A DNA stretch of 10,620 nucleotides from DATKMG01 sp035541995 (GCA_035541995.1 DATKMG010000481.1:1-10620); one strand, 5' to 3'; positions 1 to 6,974 are shown, counted from the stretch's first letter. Notes: generated by a model from the letters alone, not told the origin. Numbers and translations: made by a program.

Positions 1-1
1 G

Positions 2-1552
2 CCCACCTCGAGGGGCGCAAGAACGGGCACCATTGTATTTGCCGACAACGCGCCCGGGAGCCCTCAAACCCTCAACCTGAATGGAACGGGCGTCTCCCCG
101 GTTATCAACCTCTCTCCCAATACGCTGACCTTCCCGAGCGAACCACTGAACACAACGGCTCCAACCCAGACCGTGTCCATGAGCAACTCGGGAGTGGACG
201 CCTCCACAATTACTTCGATCGCCGTCAGCGGGGATTACACTCAGACCAATACCTGCGGCACCAGTTTGGCCGCGGGTGCAAATTGCACGATTACGATCGC
301 TTTCACTCCTACCCTGAATGGGACCAGAAACGGGACGCTTTCAGTTGTGGACAACGCGGCAGGGAATCCCCATACAGTCGCCCTGACCGGCACCGGTGTG
401 GGGCCGGACGCGAGCCTTTCCGCTTCTGCTTTGATCTTTGGCAGTCAGCCCCTCGGAACGACGAGCGGCGCTCAAGTTGAAACTTTGACCAACGATGGCG
501 CCGCCACCATGACCCTTGCCGGAGTTCAGATCACCGGTGCTTTTGCCCAGACCAATACCTGCGGAGCCAGTCTGGCGGCAGGAGCGAACTGCGCCATAAG
601 CGTTACCTTTAGCCCCACGGGGGTGGCGGGAATTGACTCCGGAGCCCTGACGATCCTGGATAACGCTCCCGGCAATCCTCACACCATCGTTCTGTCCGGA
701 CAAGCGGTGACAGGATCCTCCCCGGTGGCTTACTTCTCCCCGGCGTCAATTTCGTTCGGTCTGCAACCTGACGGCACCACCACCGCCGCCCAAACTCTGA
801 CCCTCACGAACACCGGGAATGCTGCCTTACAGATTACCAGCAGCATGCTGGCAGGGAGTTTCACCTTGGGGACCAACACCTGTTCCTCTTCGTTGGCAGC
901 GGGAGCAAGTTGCGCCGCGCAGATTACCTTTACCCCAACGTCCCCCGGCCCCGCCGCGGGTACTTTCACCGTTACAGATAATGCTCCAGGGAGTCCACAC
1001 GTGGTGAATCTTTCGGGGGGTGGGACGGATTTCCAGATGTCGGCTTCCCCGGGCAGCGCCACGGTCAGCGCCGGCCAAACCGCCACCTATACACTCACCG
1101 TGACTCCCGTTTATGGGTTCAAACAGACTCTCAACTTAAGCTGCGGCACCTTACCGCAGGCCACTGCATGTGCCTTCAACCCCGCCACGGTTACGCTTGA
1201 TGGGACCGACCCAGCGACCGTGGCGCTGACCGTATCCACGACGACCCGTTCCTCTTTTTCCCCGGGAATTAAGCGACCCGGGGGGCCGCCCGCATTTCCC
1301 TTCGGAAGGGTCATGGTCGGCATTTTCCTCCTTTTGGGAATCCTGACCACATTGAGTGCCGCGCGGTCGCACCGAAGGGCATGGTTCCTGGCGGGTATAA
1401 TGGGTTTGAGCCTTCTCTGGGCAGCGTGCAGCGTTAGTGCGCCGAAGATCACCGGGACTCTGGCAGGCACGTATGGGATTGCGGTCACCGGCAGTTCCAC
1501 GGCCAGTGGCACGTTGCAGCATACCCTTACAGTGGGATTGACCGTGAATTAG
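2..1552 (+). CDS. Choice-of-anchor D / Ig-like repeat surface protein, 5'-truncated by window edge
   Basis: The reading frame is open from base 2 and ends at a TAG at 1550-1552, giving 516 visible residues with no start in the window; the Met codon at 173 lies inside a repeat and is not the start. The visible part holds one partial and three full beta-sandwich repeats of 102-106 residues. Each repeat has a TNTCG...SLAAGA.C pair of cysteines and closes with DNAPGSPH-type residues. A different Ig-like domain (about residues 341-420, FQMSASPGSATVSAGQ) follows, then two hydrophobic segments (about 436-456 and 460-478) and a short beta tail ending in LTVGLTVN. This matches the ASPM-SPD-2-Hydin-like 'choice-of-anchor D' proteins common in Acidobacteriota, presumed exported and surface-bound. 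The ligand and role are unknown. A cysteine after LLWAA resembles a lipobox but is internal. It converges on the next gene with a 15-bp gap. Confidence 0.88.
   Translation, partial: PTSRGARTGTIVFADNAPGSPQTLNLNGTGVSPVINLSPNTLTFPSEPLNTTAPTQTVSMSNSGVDASTITSIAVSGDYTQTNTCGTSLAAGANCTITIAFTPTLNGTRNGTLSVVDNAAGNPHTVALTGTGVGPDASLSASALIFGSQPLGTTSGAQVETLTNDGAATMTLAGVQITGAFAQTNTCGASLAAGANCAISVTFSPTGVAGIDSGALTILDNAPGNPHTIVLSGQAVTGSSPVAYFSPASISFGLQPDGTTTAAQTLTLTNTGNAALQITSSMLAGSFTLGTNTCSSSLAAGASCAAQITFTPTSPGPAAGTFTVTDNAPGSPHVVNLSGGGTDFQMSASPGSATVSAGQTATYTLTVTPVYGFKQTLNLSCGTLPQATACAFNPATVTLDGTDPATVALTVSTTTRSSFSPGIKRPGGPPAFPFGRVMVGIFLLLGILTTLSAARSHRRAWFLAGIMGLSLLWAACSVSAPKITGTLAGTYGIAVTGSSTASGTLQHTLTVGLTVN
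95..1027 (+). repeat. Three tandem protein-coding repeats, period 306-318 nt
   Basis: The DN(A) closing motif codons fall at 44, 350, 659 and 977, so successive units are 306, 309 and 318 nt long. At the DNA level the units still share exact stretches: CAGACCAATACCTGCGG occurs at 242-258 and again at 548-564, 306 nt apart. This indicates fairly recent unit duplication. Copy number could vary by recombination between strains. Confidence 0.8.
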
Positions 1553-1567
1553 ACCGCCGTGAGAATC

Positions 1568-2032
1568 CTAATAGTCGGTCCTGACGCCCAAGACGCGAAA
1601 GCTGGCTAGAGAACTCTTGATGACGTAGAGGATCTCGTTGTTGCTGCGGGGGTCGGGTGGCTTCATGAAGAACCCGCGTTCCACCACGTAACGGAGCGAG
1701 TTCTCAATCGTACCCTCGATGGCTTCCTTGTCGTAGAACTGCACGCGTACCCACAGACCCCGGTTCGGCGGTGATTTGTCGAAGAATTTGAGTTCAGGGT
1801 AGTCCTTATTTCCATCAAAAGTCCTGACGAAAAACAACGCCTTGAGCCCTTCGAGGGGGATTGACACGTCTTCCCCGGAGTTTAGGGGTCGTATTCCGAT
1901 TAACTCGGGAGGCGAGGATCCTTCCGCCTGGAGATAATCCTCGAAGGTGGAATTACTGGGACAGTGCAGATACCCCTTGACCAAGTTTCCGTCGCGCAGG
2001 CGGGCAATGACCTTACGGTTGGATGGATCCAT
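1568..2032 (-). CDS. Small two-repeat beta-rich protein (DUF6982-like), second gene after PilZ
   Basis: It encodes 154 aa from the ATG at 2032; a GTG at 2056 would add eight residues. I prefer the ATG because AAGG lies 8 nt upstream of it. The protein has two similar halves. The first runs VIARLRDGNLVKGYL ... VSIPLEGLKALFFVR and the second VRVQFYDKEAIEGTI ... LYVIKSSLASFRVL, so an SH3- or Sm-like beta unit seems to be duplicated. It has no signal peptide or membrane segment, so it is probably cytoplasmic. From memory it resembles the small acidobacterial family called DUF6982, not verified here. No catalytic motif is visible and the function is unknown. It lies 45 bp downstream of the PilZ gene on the same strand, so it is probably co-transcribed with it and may be linked to c-di-GMP output. 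Confidence 0.78.
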   Translation of the reverse strand: MDPSNRKVIARLRDGNLVKGYLHCPSNSTFEDYLQAEGSSPPELIGIRPLNSGEDVSIPLEGLKALFFVRTFDGNKDYPELKFFDKSPPNRGLWVRVQFYDKEAIEGTIENSLRYVVERGFFMKPPDPRSNNEILYVIKSSLASFRVLGVRTDY

Positions 2033-2077
2033 TTTTGTGGCCTTATGAAAGTGCACATTATAGAAGAGAGCGGTGGG

Positions 2078-2413
2078 CTAAATCAATGGCCGGGCAAAGC
2101 GGACCGCGCACACATAGTACGAATCCCTACTCGTACTCCTGATTACGCGGCCTTTAAGGCCATGATTTCGTTGCAGTGAATGGATAAATGAGGGCAGGGG
2201 GGCGCTGGGTAACTCCAGCATGATCTGCGATGACGGAGGAAGTGGCTCCCGCGTGGCTACGAGCGCACCTCCCGCACTGAGGTTGAGTACAAGGGTCAAG
2301 TCTAGAAAATGCTTGCCGGACTTGTCTTGCCCCCGAACAAATAGAGGGATCGGCAGGGGAATCCTTTGGTCGCGCCTACGTTCTGTGCCAATCACACACC
2401 TCCACCGAGGCAC
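2078..2413 (-). CDS. PilZ domain protein (c-di-GMP receptor)
   Basis: This 111-aa protein is essentially a single PilZ domain. It has the RxxxR motif at R13-R17 (RRDQR) near the N-terminus and the NxSxxG motif at N44-G49 (NLSAGG). In PilZ proteins these two motifs together clasp c-di-GMP, so binding is likely intact. A C-terminal beta segment (about residues 86-108) ends in YYVCAVRFARPL. It has no membrane segment. The start is uncertain: GTG at 2413 has AGG 6 nt upstream, while GTG at 2395 follows GGAGG with only 3 nt between. It is the first gene of a likely two-gene operon with the duplicated beta protein downstream and is divergent from the histidine kinase gene. Single-domain PilZ proteins usually act as adaptors for motility, polysaccharide synthesis or transcription; the partner is not evident here. 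Confidence 0.88.
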   Translation of the reverse strand: MPRWRCVIGTERRRDQRIPLPIPLFVRGQDKSGKHFLDLTLVLNLSAGGALVATREPLPPSSQIMLELPSAPLPSFIHSLQRNHGLKGRVIRSTSRDSYYVCAVRFARPLI

Positions 2414-2646
2414 AAGTCACCTGCCTCTCCGGGCATAAGCCATTTGCCCTGACGAGGTTATGTGCACATTCAAGGCCAAAGCGGCGTCCGTTTACCAGTT
2501 TTTATGTTTCGTCTATGTTACTGAAATATTGCGGGATATAACGCCAGCGCGCGTTAATGGAGAATCCACGTAAGGTCCGGGGCAATGCCGTGGTTGCAAA
2601 ATATTTCCATTAGTTCGCATTTTGTTGACTCTTTTTTTGGACGCCC

Positions 2647-2675
2647 TTGACAACCATCGGGGAAGCTTTTAGTAT
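2647..2675 (+). promoter_or_regulatory. Sigma-70-type promoter for the histidine kinase gene
   Basis: A perfect -35 TTGACA (2647-2652) is followed by a 17-bp spacer and TAGTAT (2670-2675) as -10. Transcription would start near 2682, about 30-45 nt before the kinase start codon. The match to the housekeeping consensus is the best in the window. Confidence 0.68.
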
Positions 2676-2684
2676 TATTACTAA
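2669..2684. promoter_or_regulatory. Inverted repeat over the -10, possible repressor operator
   Basis: TTAGTA and TACTAA form a perfect 6-bp inverted repeat separated by TTAT. The repeat covers the -10 hexamer and the expected transcription start of the kinase promoter, where a bound protein would block RNA polymerase. The element is AT-rich and short, so the operator reading is only inference. Confidence 0.35.
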
Positions 2685-2714
2685 TTAGCCAAATGGGTGG
2701 TCAGTTAAGGATGG

Positions 2715-3665
2715 GTGGTGGTTCTAATGCCTGAGAGGCGAGCTCAGCTCCCCGCCGCGATGCAGTCAAAGGGTGCGCAAACAGAAGAGGAGGAAGCTCC
2801 GAATCCATCTCCCTCCGGGAACGAATTGCCACGCGACCCCTTGCCTCCACTTTACAGGGAGTTGTTGCAGTCCCGCGGCCTCCTCGAACAGTTGGTTCAT
2901 GAGCGCCGGTTGACGATCGCAACCCTCGCTCATGAGATAAAGAATCCGCTGGCAATTATCTCGGGCTACGTCGACCTTCTCCTGGAACAGAAAGCCGGCC
3001 CCTTGACGGACCGCCAGCACAAGATCCTGGAGTCCGCACAAAACAACTGCGCGCGGCTTCGCAAGCTGACGCAGGATTTCCTGTCTTACAGCGCCCTTGA
3101 ATCGGGAAGCAAGACTTTCCCCGTGAGCTTCAAGCTGGGGGATCTAAACGCTTGCGTATCGGAAGTGAGCGGTTATTGGATGCCGAAGTTTCTTGCCAAG
3201 GGGGTGGCTCTTTTTTTTAAGACCAACCCACAGATCGAACGCTTCAAGTTCGACTATTACAAGATTCAACAGGTCATCGCGAATCTCATTGAGAATGCCC
3301 TTAAATTCACACCCGAGGGCGGCAGCGTCTGGATAACCGCGGAGCCCCATTTGTGGGACCGGCGCCGGTCTCCCGCATCCAACCACCATCTCGAGCGCCG
3401 AAGGGAGGAGATGCGGGAGCCTAACGCTGTCCGTGTGTCGGTGGCGGACACCGGCATCGGGATCCCGGGAGAATTCCATGAAGAGATATTCCAGGATTTC
3501 TTTCGGATTCCCAGGGAGGAGAATGAACCTTACGGTGCCGGGCTGGGATTGGCAATCTCGCGGCGCTTGGTTCAGTTGCACGGAGGAAAGATCTGGGTCG
3601 AGGGCGAATTAGGCACGGGAAGCAGATTCTGTTTCCTGCTGCCCTTCAACCCGTCCCGCGAATAA
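2715..3665 (+). CDS. Soluble sensor histidine kinase (HisKA-HATPase)
   Basis: It encodes 316 aa from GTG 2715; ATG 2727 (312 aa) and GTG 2718 are alternatives, and TAAGGA at 2706-2711 serves the GTGs best. Residues 1-60 are low-complexity, then a short coil leads into the dimerisation helix with the H-box HEIKNPL (phosphoacceptor H73). The ATPase domain has the N-box NLIENALKF (N190, N194), G1 box DTGIGI (245-250), F-box around FFRI (262-265) and G2 box GAGLGLAI (274-281). All residues for autophosphorylation are present. It has no membrane span and no PAS or GAF sensor, so it must read a cytoplasmic or protein-borne signal. A basic insertion (about 211-239, rich in Arg/Glu) sits between the N-box strand and G1. 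The gene lies 153 bp upstream of an NtrC-type regulator on the same strand, its probable partner. Confidence 0.93.
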   Translation: MVVLMPERRAQLPAAMQSKGAQTEEEEAPNPSPSGNELPRDPLPPLYRELLQSRGLLEQLVHERRLTIATLAHEIKNPLAIISGYVDLLLEQKAGPLTDRQHKILESAQNNCARLRKLTQDFLSYSALESGSKTFPVSFKLGDLNACVSEVSGYWMPKFLAKGVALFFKTNPQIERFKFDYYKIQQVIANLIENALKFTPEGGSVWITAEPHLWDRRRSPASNHHLERRREEMREPNAVRVSVADTGIGIPGEFHEEIFQDFFRIPREENEPYGAGLGLAISRRLVQLHGGKIWVEGELGTGSRFCFLLPFNPSRE

Positions 3666-3749
3666 GTGGGCAGCGCCCCTGAAGATTTTGAGGTTCTTAA
3701 CCCTGTCGACAGCTTTTAGCCTGTTCATATCAACCGGGGCGCTCGACTT

Positions 3750-3770
3750 CCGAGTTTTTCGGCTTTTTTT
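3750..3770 (+). terminator. Weak Rho-independent terminator-like hairpin between kinase and regulator
   Basis: CCGA (3750-3753) pairs with TCGG (3759-3762) across a GTTTT loop, and the stem is followed by C and seven Ts. The stem is only 4 bp and a competing hairpin (CTCG-ACTTC-CGAG) overlaps it. It may cause partial attenuation between the kinase and the regulator, or do nothing. Confidence 0.35.
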
Positions 3771-3818
3771 CATCCCAGGCCTCAGACAGAACATTTTCTT
3801 TAGCCGGGAGCATTATCG

Positions 3819-5255
3819 ATGATGCCTGCAAGAATTCTGGTTGTAGACGACGAGCCCCAAATGCTCGACTTTATGCGGACTTTGTTGGAAGTGGAGTCCT
3901 TTGAGGTTGAGACTGCCTCGGATGGATTGGAAGCTTTGCAGCGTGTTCAAAAGGAGCCTGTCCCTGATTTGGTCTTGCTGGATGTCGCCATGCCGGGCCT
4001 GGACGGTCTCCAGACTTTGGAGCGCCTGCACGCGATTCGACCGGAGACCAAAGTGGTGATGCTCTCCTGCTTGAGCGAGCCTAAAACGGTCGTAAAGGCC
4101 ATCCACCTAGGGGCGCAAGATTACCTTCCCAAACCCTTTCAGAAGGCGGACCTGGATTCTGTGGTGCGGCGAGCGCTCGGGCGGAGTGGGTCGCCGCCCG
4201 AAGCAGGAATGCACGAGACCGCCGAGGACGTAGGGGATGGGCATTTCTTTTTGTCCGCCTCCCAGGTCATGCGGAAGATCCGCGGGCAAGTCGGCATGGT
4301 CGCCTGCGTCAATGTCCCCGTCCTGATTCTTGGAGAGAGTGGTACCGGCAAGGAAGTAATCGCGAGATTGGTCCACAAGCTATCTCCCCGCGCGAACGGG
4401 GCATTCTTAAAAGTAAACTGCGCCGCCTTGCCGAGCGAGCTCCTCGAGAGCGAATTATTTGGGTATGAGGCGGGAGCCTTCACGGGAGCGAACAAACCCA
4501 AGCCCGGCAAATTTGAACTATGCGACGGGGGAACAATCTTTCTGGATGAGATTGGGGAGATGTCGCCGGCTTTGCAGGCCAAGTTGCTCCATGTTCTGCA
4601 AGACCAGCGATTCTCCCGCTTGGGCGGCCGTTCGGTGGTGAAGGTCGATGTCCGGGTCATTGCGGCCACCAACGTGAACATTCCCCAGGCCCTGGCCTCC
4701 AAGAAACTCCGCGAGGATCTTTACTACCGGCTGAACGCTTTTACATTGAACCTACCGCCCTTGCGCGAGCGCCCCGAAGAGGTTCCCTTGTTGCTGCGGC
4801 ATTTCATGGTGCGGTTCGCCGAACGGTTTGCGCGCGATCCCCTGCCGCTCAGGTCCACGTTGGTGGACGCGGCAATGAAGTACTCCTGGCCCGGCAATCT
4901 GCGGGAAATGGAAAACTTCGTGAAACGGTACTTGATCCTCGGCGATGAACAACAGGTCATTCGCGATCTTCAGATGAATGGCGCAGGGGAATTTGCCGTT
5001 TCTGTGCCACAGGCGTCCGGGGAAAAGCCAGGAAAGGGTGACCTGAAATCTCTCGTGCGCAGCCTCAAAGATGAGGCCGAAATCAAAGCGATCAGCGAGG
5101 CGCTGCAACGAACCAAATGGAATCGCAAGGCGGCTTCACGCCTCTTGAAGATCAGCTATAAAGCCCTCCTCTACAAGATCCGAGAGCACAGGCTGGGAGA
5201 ACCGGATGGAGGCCCTGGTCCGCATCCAGATTCGGACCGGACCGAAGCGGCTTAG
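3819..5255 (+). CDS. NtrC-family sigma-54-dependent response regulator
   Basis: This 478-aa protein has the full three-part NtrC architecture. The receiver domain (about 4-120) has the acidic pair D10/D11, phosphoacceptor D55, S83 and K105. The AAA+ domain (about 145-375) has Walker A GESGTGKE (172-179), the sigma-54-contacting GAFTGA loop (219-224), Walker B TIFLDE (239-244), the sensor I region AATN and LRERPEEVP. A Fis-type helix-turn-helix (about 422-456) ends in ISYKALLYKIR. All key residues are intact, so it should be a phosphorylation-gated ATPase that remodels sigma-54 polymerase. The ATG at 3819 has GGGAG 8 nt upstream. The gene follows the soluble kinase, which most likely phosphorylates it. 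Exopolysaccharide loci of exosortase systems carry similar pairs (PrsK/PrsR), but nothing here shows that assignment. Confidence 0.94.
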   Translation: MMPARILVVDDEPQMLDFMRTLLEVESFEVETASDGLEALQRVQKEPVPDLVLLDVAMPGLDGLQTLERLHAIRPETKVVMLSCLSEPKTVVKAIHLGAQDYLPKPFQKADLDSVVRRALGRSGSPPEAGMHETAEDVGDGHFFLSASQVMRKIRGQVGMVACVNVPVLILGESGTGKEVIARLVHKLSPRANGAFLKVNCAALPSELLESELFGYEAGAFTGANKPKPGKFELCDGGTIFLDEIGEMSPALQAKLLHVLQDQRFSRLGGRSVVKVDVRVIAATNVNIPQALASKKLREDLYYRLNAFTLNLPPLRERPEEVPLLLRHFMVRFAERFARDPLPLRSTLVDAAMKYSWPGNLREMENFVKRYLILGDEQQVIRDLQMNGAGEFAVSVPQASGEKPGKGDLKSLVRSLKDEAEIKAISEALQRTKWNRKAASRLLKISYKALLYKIREHRLGEPDGGPGPHPDSDRTEAA

Positions 5256-5361
5256 ATTCCGCATTTCAATAGCTGACCTTGAGGCTCTCGGTTGCCACGT
5301 GTTTTTTTCAACTGGTTAGGCATTTTCCCGGCTCCATATTACACAGCTTTGGAGTAATTCA

Positions 5362-5402
5362 CCCCGTAACCCCGCAGTCACCCCTTCCCCCCCCTTGACC
5401 CC
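5362..5402 (-). other. Putative G-quadruplex motif on the minus strand
   Basis: On the plus strand C-runs lie at 5362-5365, 5370-5373, 5381-5384, 5387-5394 (eight Cs) and 5399-5402. The minus strand therefore has five G-runs of at least four, one of them long enough for two, with loops of 4, 2, 7 and 4 nt. This fits the strict G4-loop rule for a four-tetrad quadruplex. It lies about 105 bp after the response regulator stop. Confidence 0.6.
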
Positions 5403-5459
5403 ATAATTTACTTCTCAATCAGATTTTCCCCTCGGTGAGGGCAAATCACTTCCCTTGTG

Positions 5460-5475
5460 TGCAAACTTTTTCCCA
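5460..5475 (-). promoter_or_regulatory. Sigma-54-like -24/-12 element, reading left
   Basis: Read on the minus strand the element is TGGGAAAAAGTTTGCA. The -24 TGG and -12 TTGCA are correctly spaced (GG-N10-GC), and 9 of the 12 defined consensus positions match. Transcription would start near 5448 and run through the G-rich stretch toward the 3' end of the response regulator gene, where no minus-strand gene exists. It could be a small-RNA or antisense promoter, or a chance match. Confidence 0.35.
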
Positions 5476-5497
5476 ACTTTGCCCTTTTGCAGCACTC

Positions 5498-5544
5498 GTG
5501 CGCACTTCTGGTCTAAGCCCTTTTGGCCATCGTTTTGTGCGCAC
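5498..5544. repeat. Paired GTGCGCAC palindromes, 39 bp apart
   Basis: The 8-bp palindrome GTGCGCAC occurs at 5498-5505 and 5537-5544; the second copy extends to TGTGCGCACA. Two copies in a gap upstream of an activator gene could be binding sites. The 39-bp spacing is not an exact number of helical turns, and the sequences are short, so this is tentative. Confidence 0.35.
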
Positions 5545-5830
5545 ACCCTTGATATGAAAGGCCGCGCCTGAGGATTTAAACAGAGAGCACTAATTGACGG
5601 TAAGCTCGGAACAATGCAAACTTTTGGACTCCCGGGTGCTCTAATGCGGAAAGGCAACGATCAAACGTGAAAAGCGCGGTGGTAGAGAGTTGTTCCAACG
5701 GAAGAAGAGTTCTTGTCCGTGCGGATCAAGGACTTGGACATAATGACTGGCTCTCAGCCTCTTGATTCTAGTCGTCTCGGGCTATTGGGAAGTGTTCGGG
5801 CGGAGTTTGGGAGAAGGGACGAGGGGGGAA

Positions 5831-6904
5831 ATGGGCAGGCCCGGTGATAATGACTTGACCTTGGCTCTACAGGAAGCAAAGTTGCCTCCCGAGGCGGTGA
5901 TCTTTGGGCATTCTTCTGCCATGCAACTCGTCCGGCAGAAGGTCCATCGAGTAGCTGGTACAAATGTGCCTGTCCTTGTTACAGGGGAAAGTGGCACGGG
6001 AAAGGAGGTTCTGGCCAAGCTCCTCCACTACCAGTCGCCTTGGGGCAGCGGCCCCTTCGTGAAAGTCAGCTGTCCGGCTATCCCCGCTACGCTGCTGGAA
6101 AGCGAGCTCTTTGGATACGAGAAGGGCGCCTTTACGGGAGCTTACGGAACGAAGCCTGGCCGGGTCGAATTGGCTGACCGGGGCACGCTCTTTCTAGACG
6201 AGATCGGCGAGTTGGATCTGGGACTTCAGGCCAAGCTCCTGCAGCTTCTTCAGGATGGACAGTTCTCCAGAATCGGAGCCCAGGCAGATAAGAAGGTAGA
6301 GGTCCGGGTCGTTTGCGCCACCAATCGCCAACTCGAAAAGGAGATTGAGGCCGGAACGTTTCGGTCGGACCTATTCTATCGCATCAATGTTGTTGATATG
6401 CGGCTTCCGCCTCTGCGGGAAAGGCGCGAGGACATACCATACCTGATTGAGTTCTTCCACCAAGCCCATTGTGCGGAGTTCAACAGCAGGCAGGTCCGGC
6501 CTATCTCACCCCGGCTTATGAAGGTTTTGCAGGGGTATTCGTGGCCGGGGAACATTCGCCAACTTGAGAACCTGGTCAAGCGTTATGTCATCCTCGGGAA
6601 CGAGGATGCCATTGTCAGTGATCTCGCGATGCACTCTGTTGCCTCCCCTCCCGTTTTCGAACCGCAGTTTCCCACCGATGGATCCGTTTCGCTCAAGGAC
6701 ATAACGGAGCAGGCGGTTCTGGACGTGGAACGCAAAGTGATCCTGAGAACGTTACAAGCGCACCGCTGGAACCGCAAGCAGGCGGCGCGCGCCCTGAATA
6801 TCAGTTATCGCGCCCTTCTTTACAAGATCCGCTACGCTGGACTCTCCGCCCCTGGAACCTTTGGCGACGCCAAGCGCCTGGCAAGTTCCACGGCGGAGGC
6901 CTGA
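5831..6904 (+). CDS. Receiver-less sigma-54-dependent activator (AAA+ plus Fis HTH)
   Basis: It encodes 357 aa from the ATG at 5831, which has GAGG 6 nt upstream; a TTG at 5762 would add 23 unconvincing residues. The protein starts almost directly with the AAA+ domain: Walker A GESGTGKE (52-59), GAFTGA (99-104), Walker B TLFLDE (119-124), CATN in sensor I and LRERREDIP (195-203). A C-terminal Fis-type helix-turn-helix (about 300-335) ends in ISYRALLYKIR. It should therefore hydrolyse ATP and activate sigma-54 polymerase. It has no receiver, GAF or PAS domain, as in PspF, so it must be controlled by expression level or by a partner protein. Its recognition helix nearly equals that of the upstream response regulator. 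It converges on the TPR gene with a 70-bp gap. Confidence 0.93.
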   Translation: MGRPGDNDLTLALQEAKLPPEAVIFGHSSAMQLVRQKVHRVAGTNVPVLVTGESGTGKEVLAKLLHYQSPWGSGPFVKVSCPAIPATLLESELFGYEKGAFTGAYGTKPGRVELADRGTLFLDEIGELDLGLQAKLLQLLQDGQFSRIGAQADKKVEVRVVCATNRQLEKEIEAGTFRSDLFYRINVVDMRLPPLRERREDIPYLIEFFHQAHCAEFNSRQVRPISPRLMKVLQGYSWPGNIRQLENLVKRYVILGNEDAIVSDLAMHSVASPPVFEPQFPTDGSVSLKDITEQAVLDVERKVILRTLQAHRWNRKQAARALNISYRALLYKIRYAGLSAPGTFGDAKRLASSTAEA

Positions 6905-6974
6905 TCCCCACGCGACCATTGTTCTCCGTAGTTTAAGCCAGCAGTCTCCCCTTTTTGGGACGCCATGCCCTTTC
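6905..6974. other. Convergent gap between activator and TPR gene
   Basis: This 70-bp gap separates two convergent genes. The only structure I see is TCCC-CTTTTT-GGGA near 6946-6959, a 4-bp stem without a clean following T-run on either strand, so I do not call a terminator. Confidence 0.3.

Larger units (their letters stand above)
2414..2714. other. Divergent control region between PilZ and histidine kinase genes
   Basis: This is a 301-bp stretch without a convincing gene, more AT-rich than its surroundings on the kinase side. It holds a sigma-70-type promoter reading right, an inverted repeat across that promoter's -10, and two further short palindromes: ATGTGCACAT at 2460-2469 and TAACGC-N6-GCGTTA at 2539-2556. 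I see no clear promoter for the PilZ gene on the minus strand. The palindromes are short enough to be chance. Confidence 0.5.
5256..5830. other. 575-bp intergenic region before the second sigma-54 activator
   Basis: No gene is convincing here. The left part has a T7 run at 5302-5308 after a weak hairpin, perhaps a poor terminator for the response regulator. Next come five runs of four or more Cs (5362-5402), a reverse-facing sigma-54-like element (5460-5475), two copies of GTGCGCAC (5498-5505 and 5537-5544), and a weak forward GG-N10-GC match at 5625-5640. TTTGCCCT occurs in both orientations near 5438-5445 and 5477-5484. A minus-strand frame at 5415-5657 has atypical composition and no ribosome site, so I do not call it. 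Confidence 0.5.

Noticed and set aside
1..1100. CRISPR-like regular spacing of repeats
   Set aside because: The period is about 306-318 nt and in frame; these are protein domain repeats, not short palindromic repeats.
1411..1434. Lipobox-like LLWAAC in the first gene
   Set aside because: It lies near the C-terminus after a second hydrophobic segment, so it cannot be a signal peptidase II site of this protein's N-terminus.
5625..5640. Forward sigma-54 candidate TGGACTCCCGGGTGCT before the second activator
   Set aside because: The spacing is right but only 7 of 12 consensus positions match, so it is too weak to list as a promoter.
5415..5657. Minus-strand 80-codon frame in the intergenic region
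   Set aside because: It has no ribosome site, atypical composition rich in Pro, Lys and Ser, and covers candidate regulatory palindromes.
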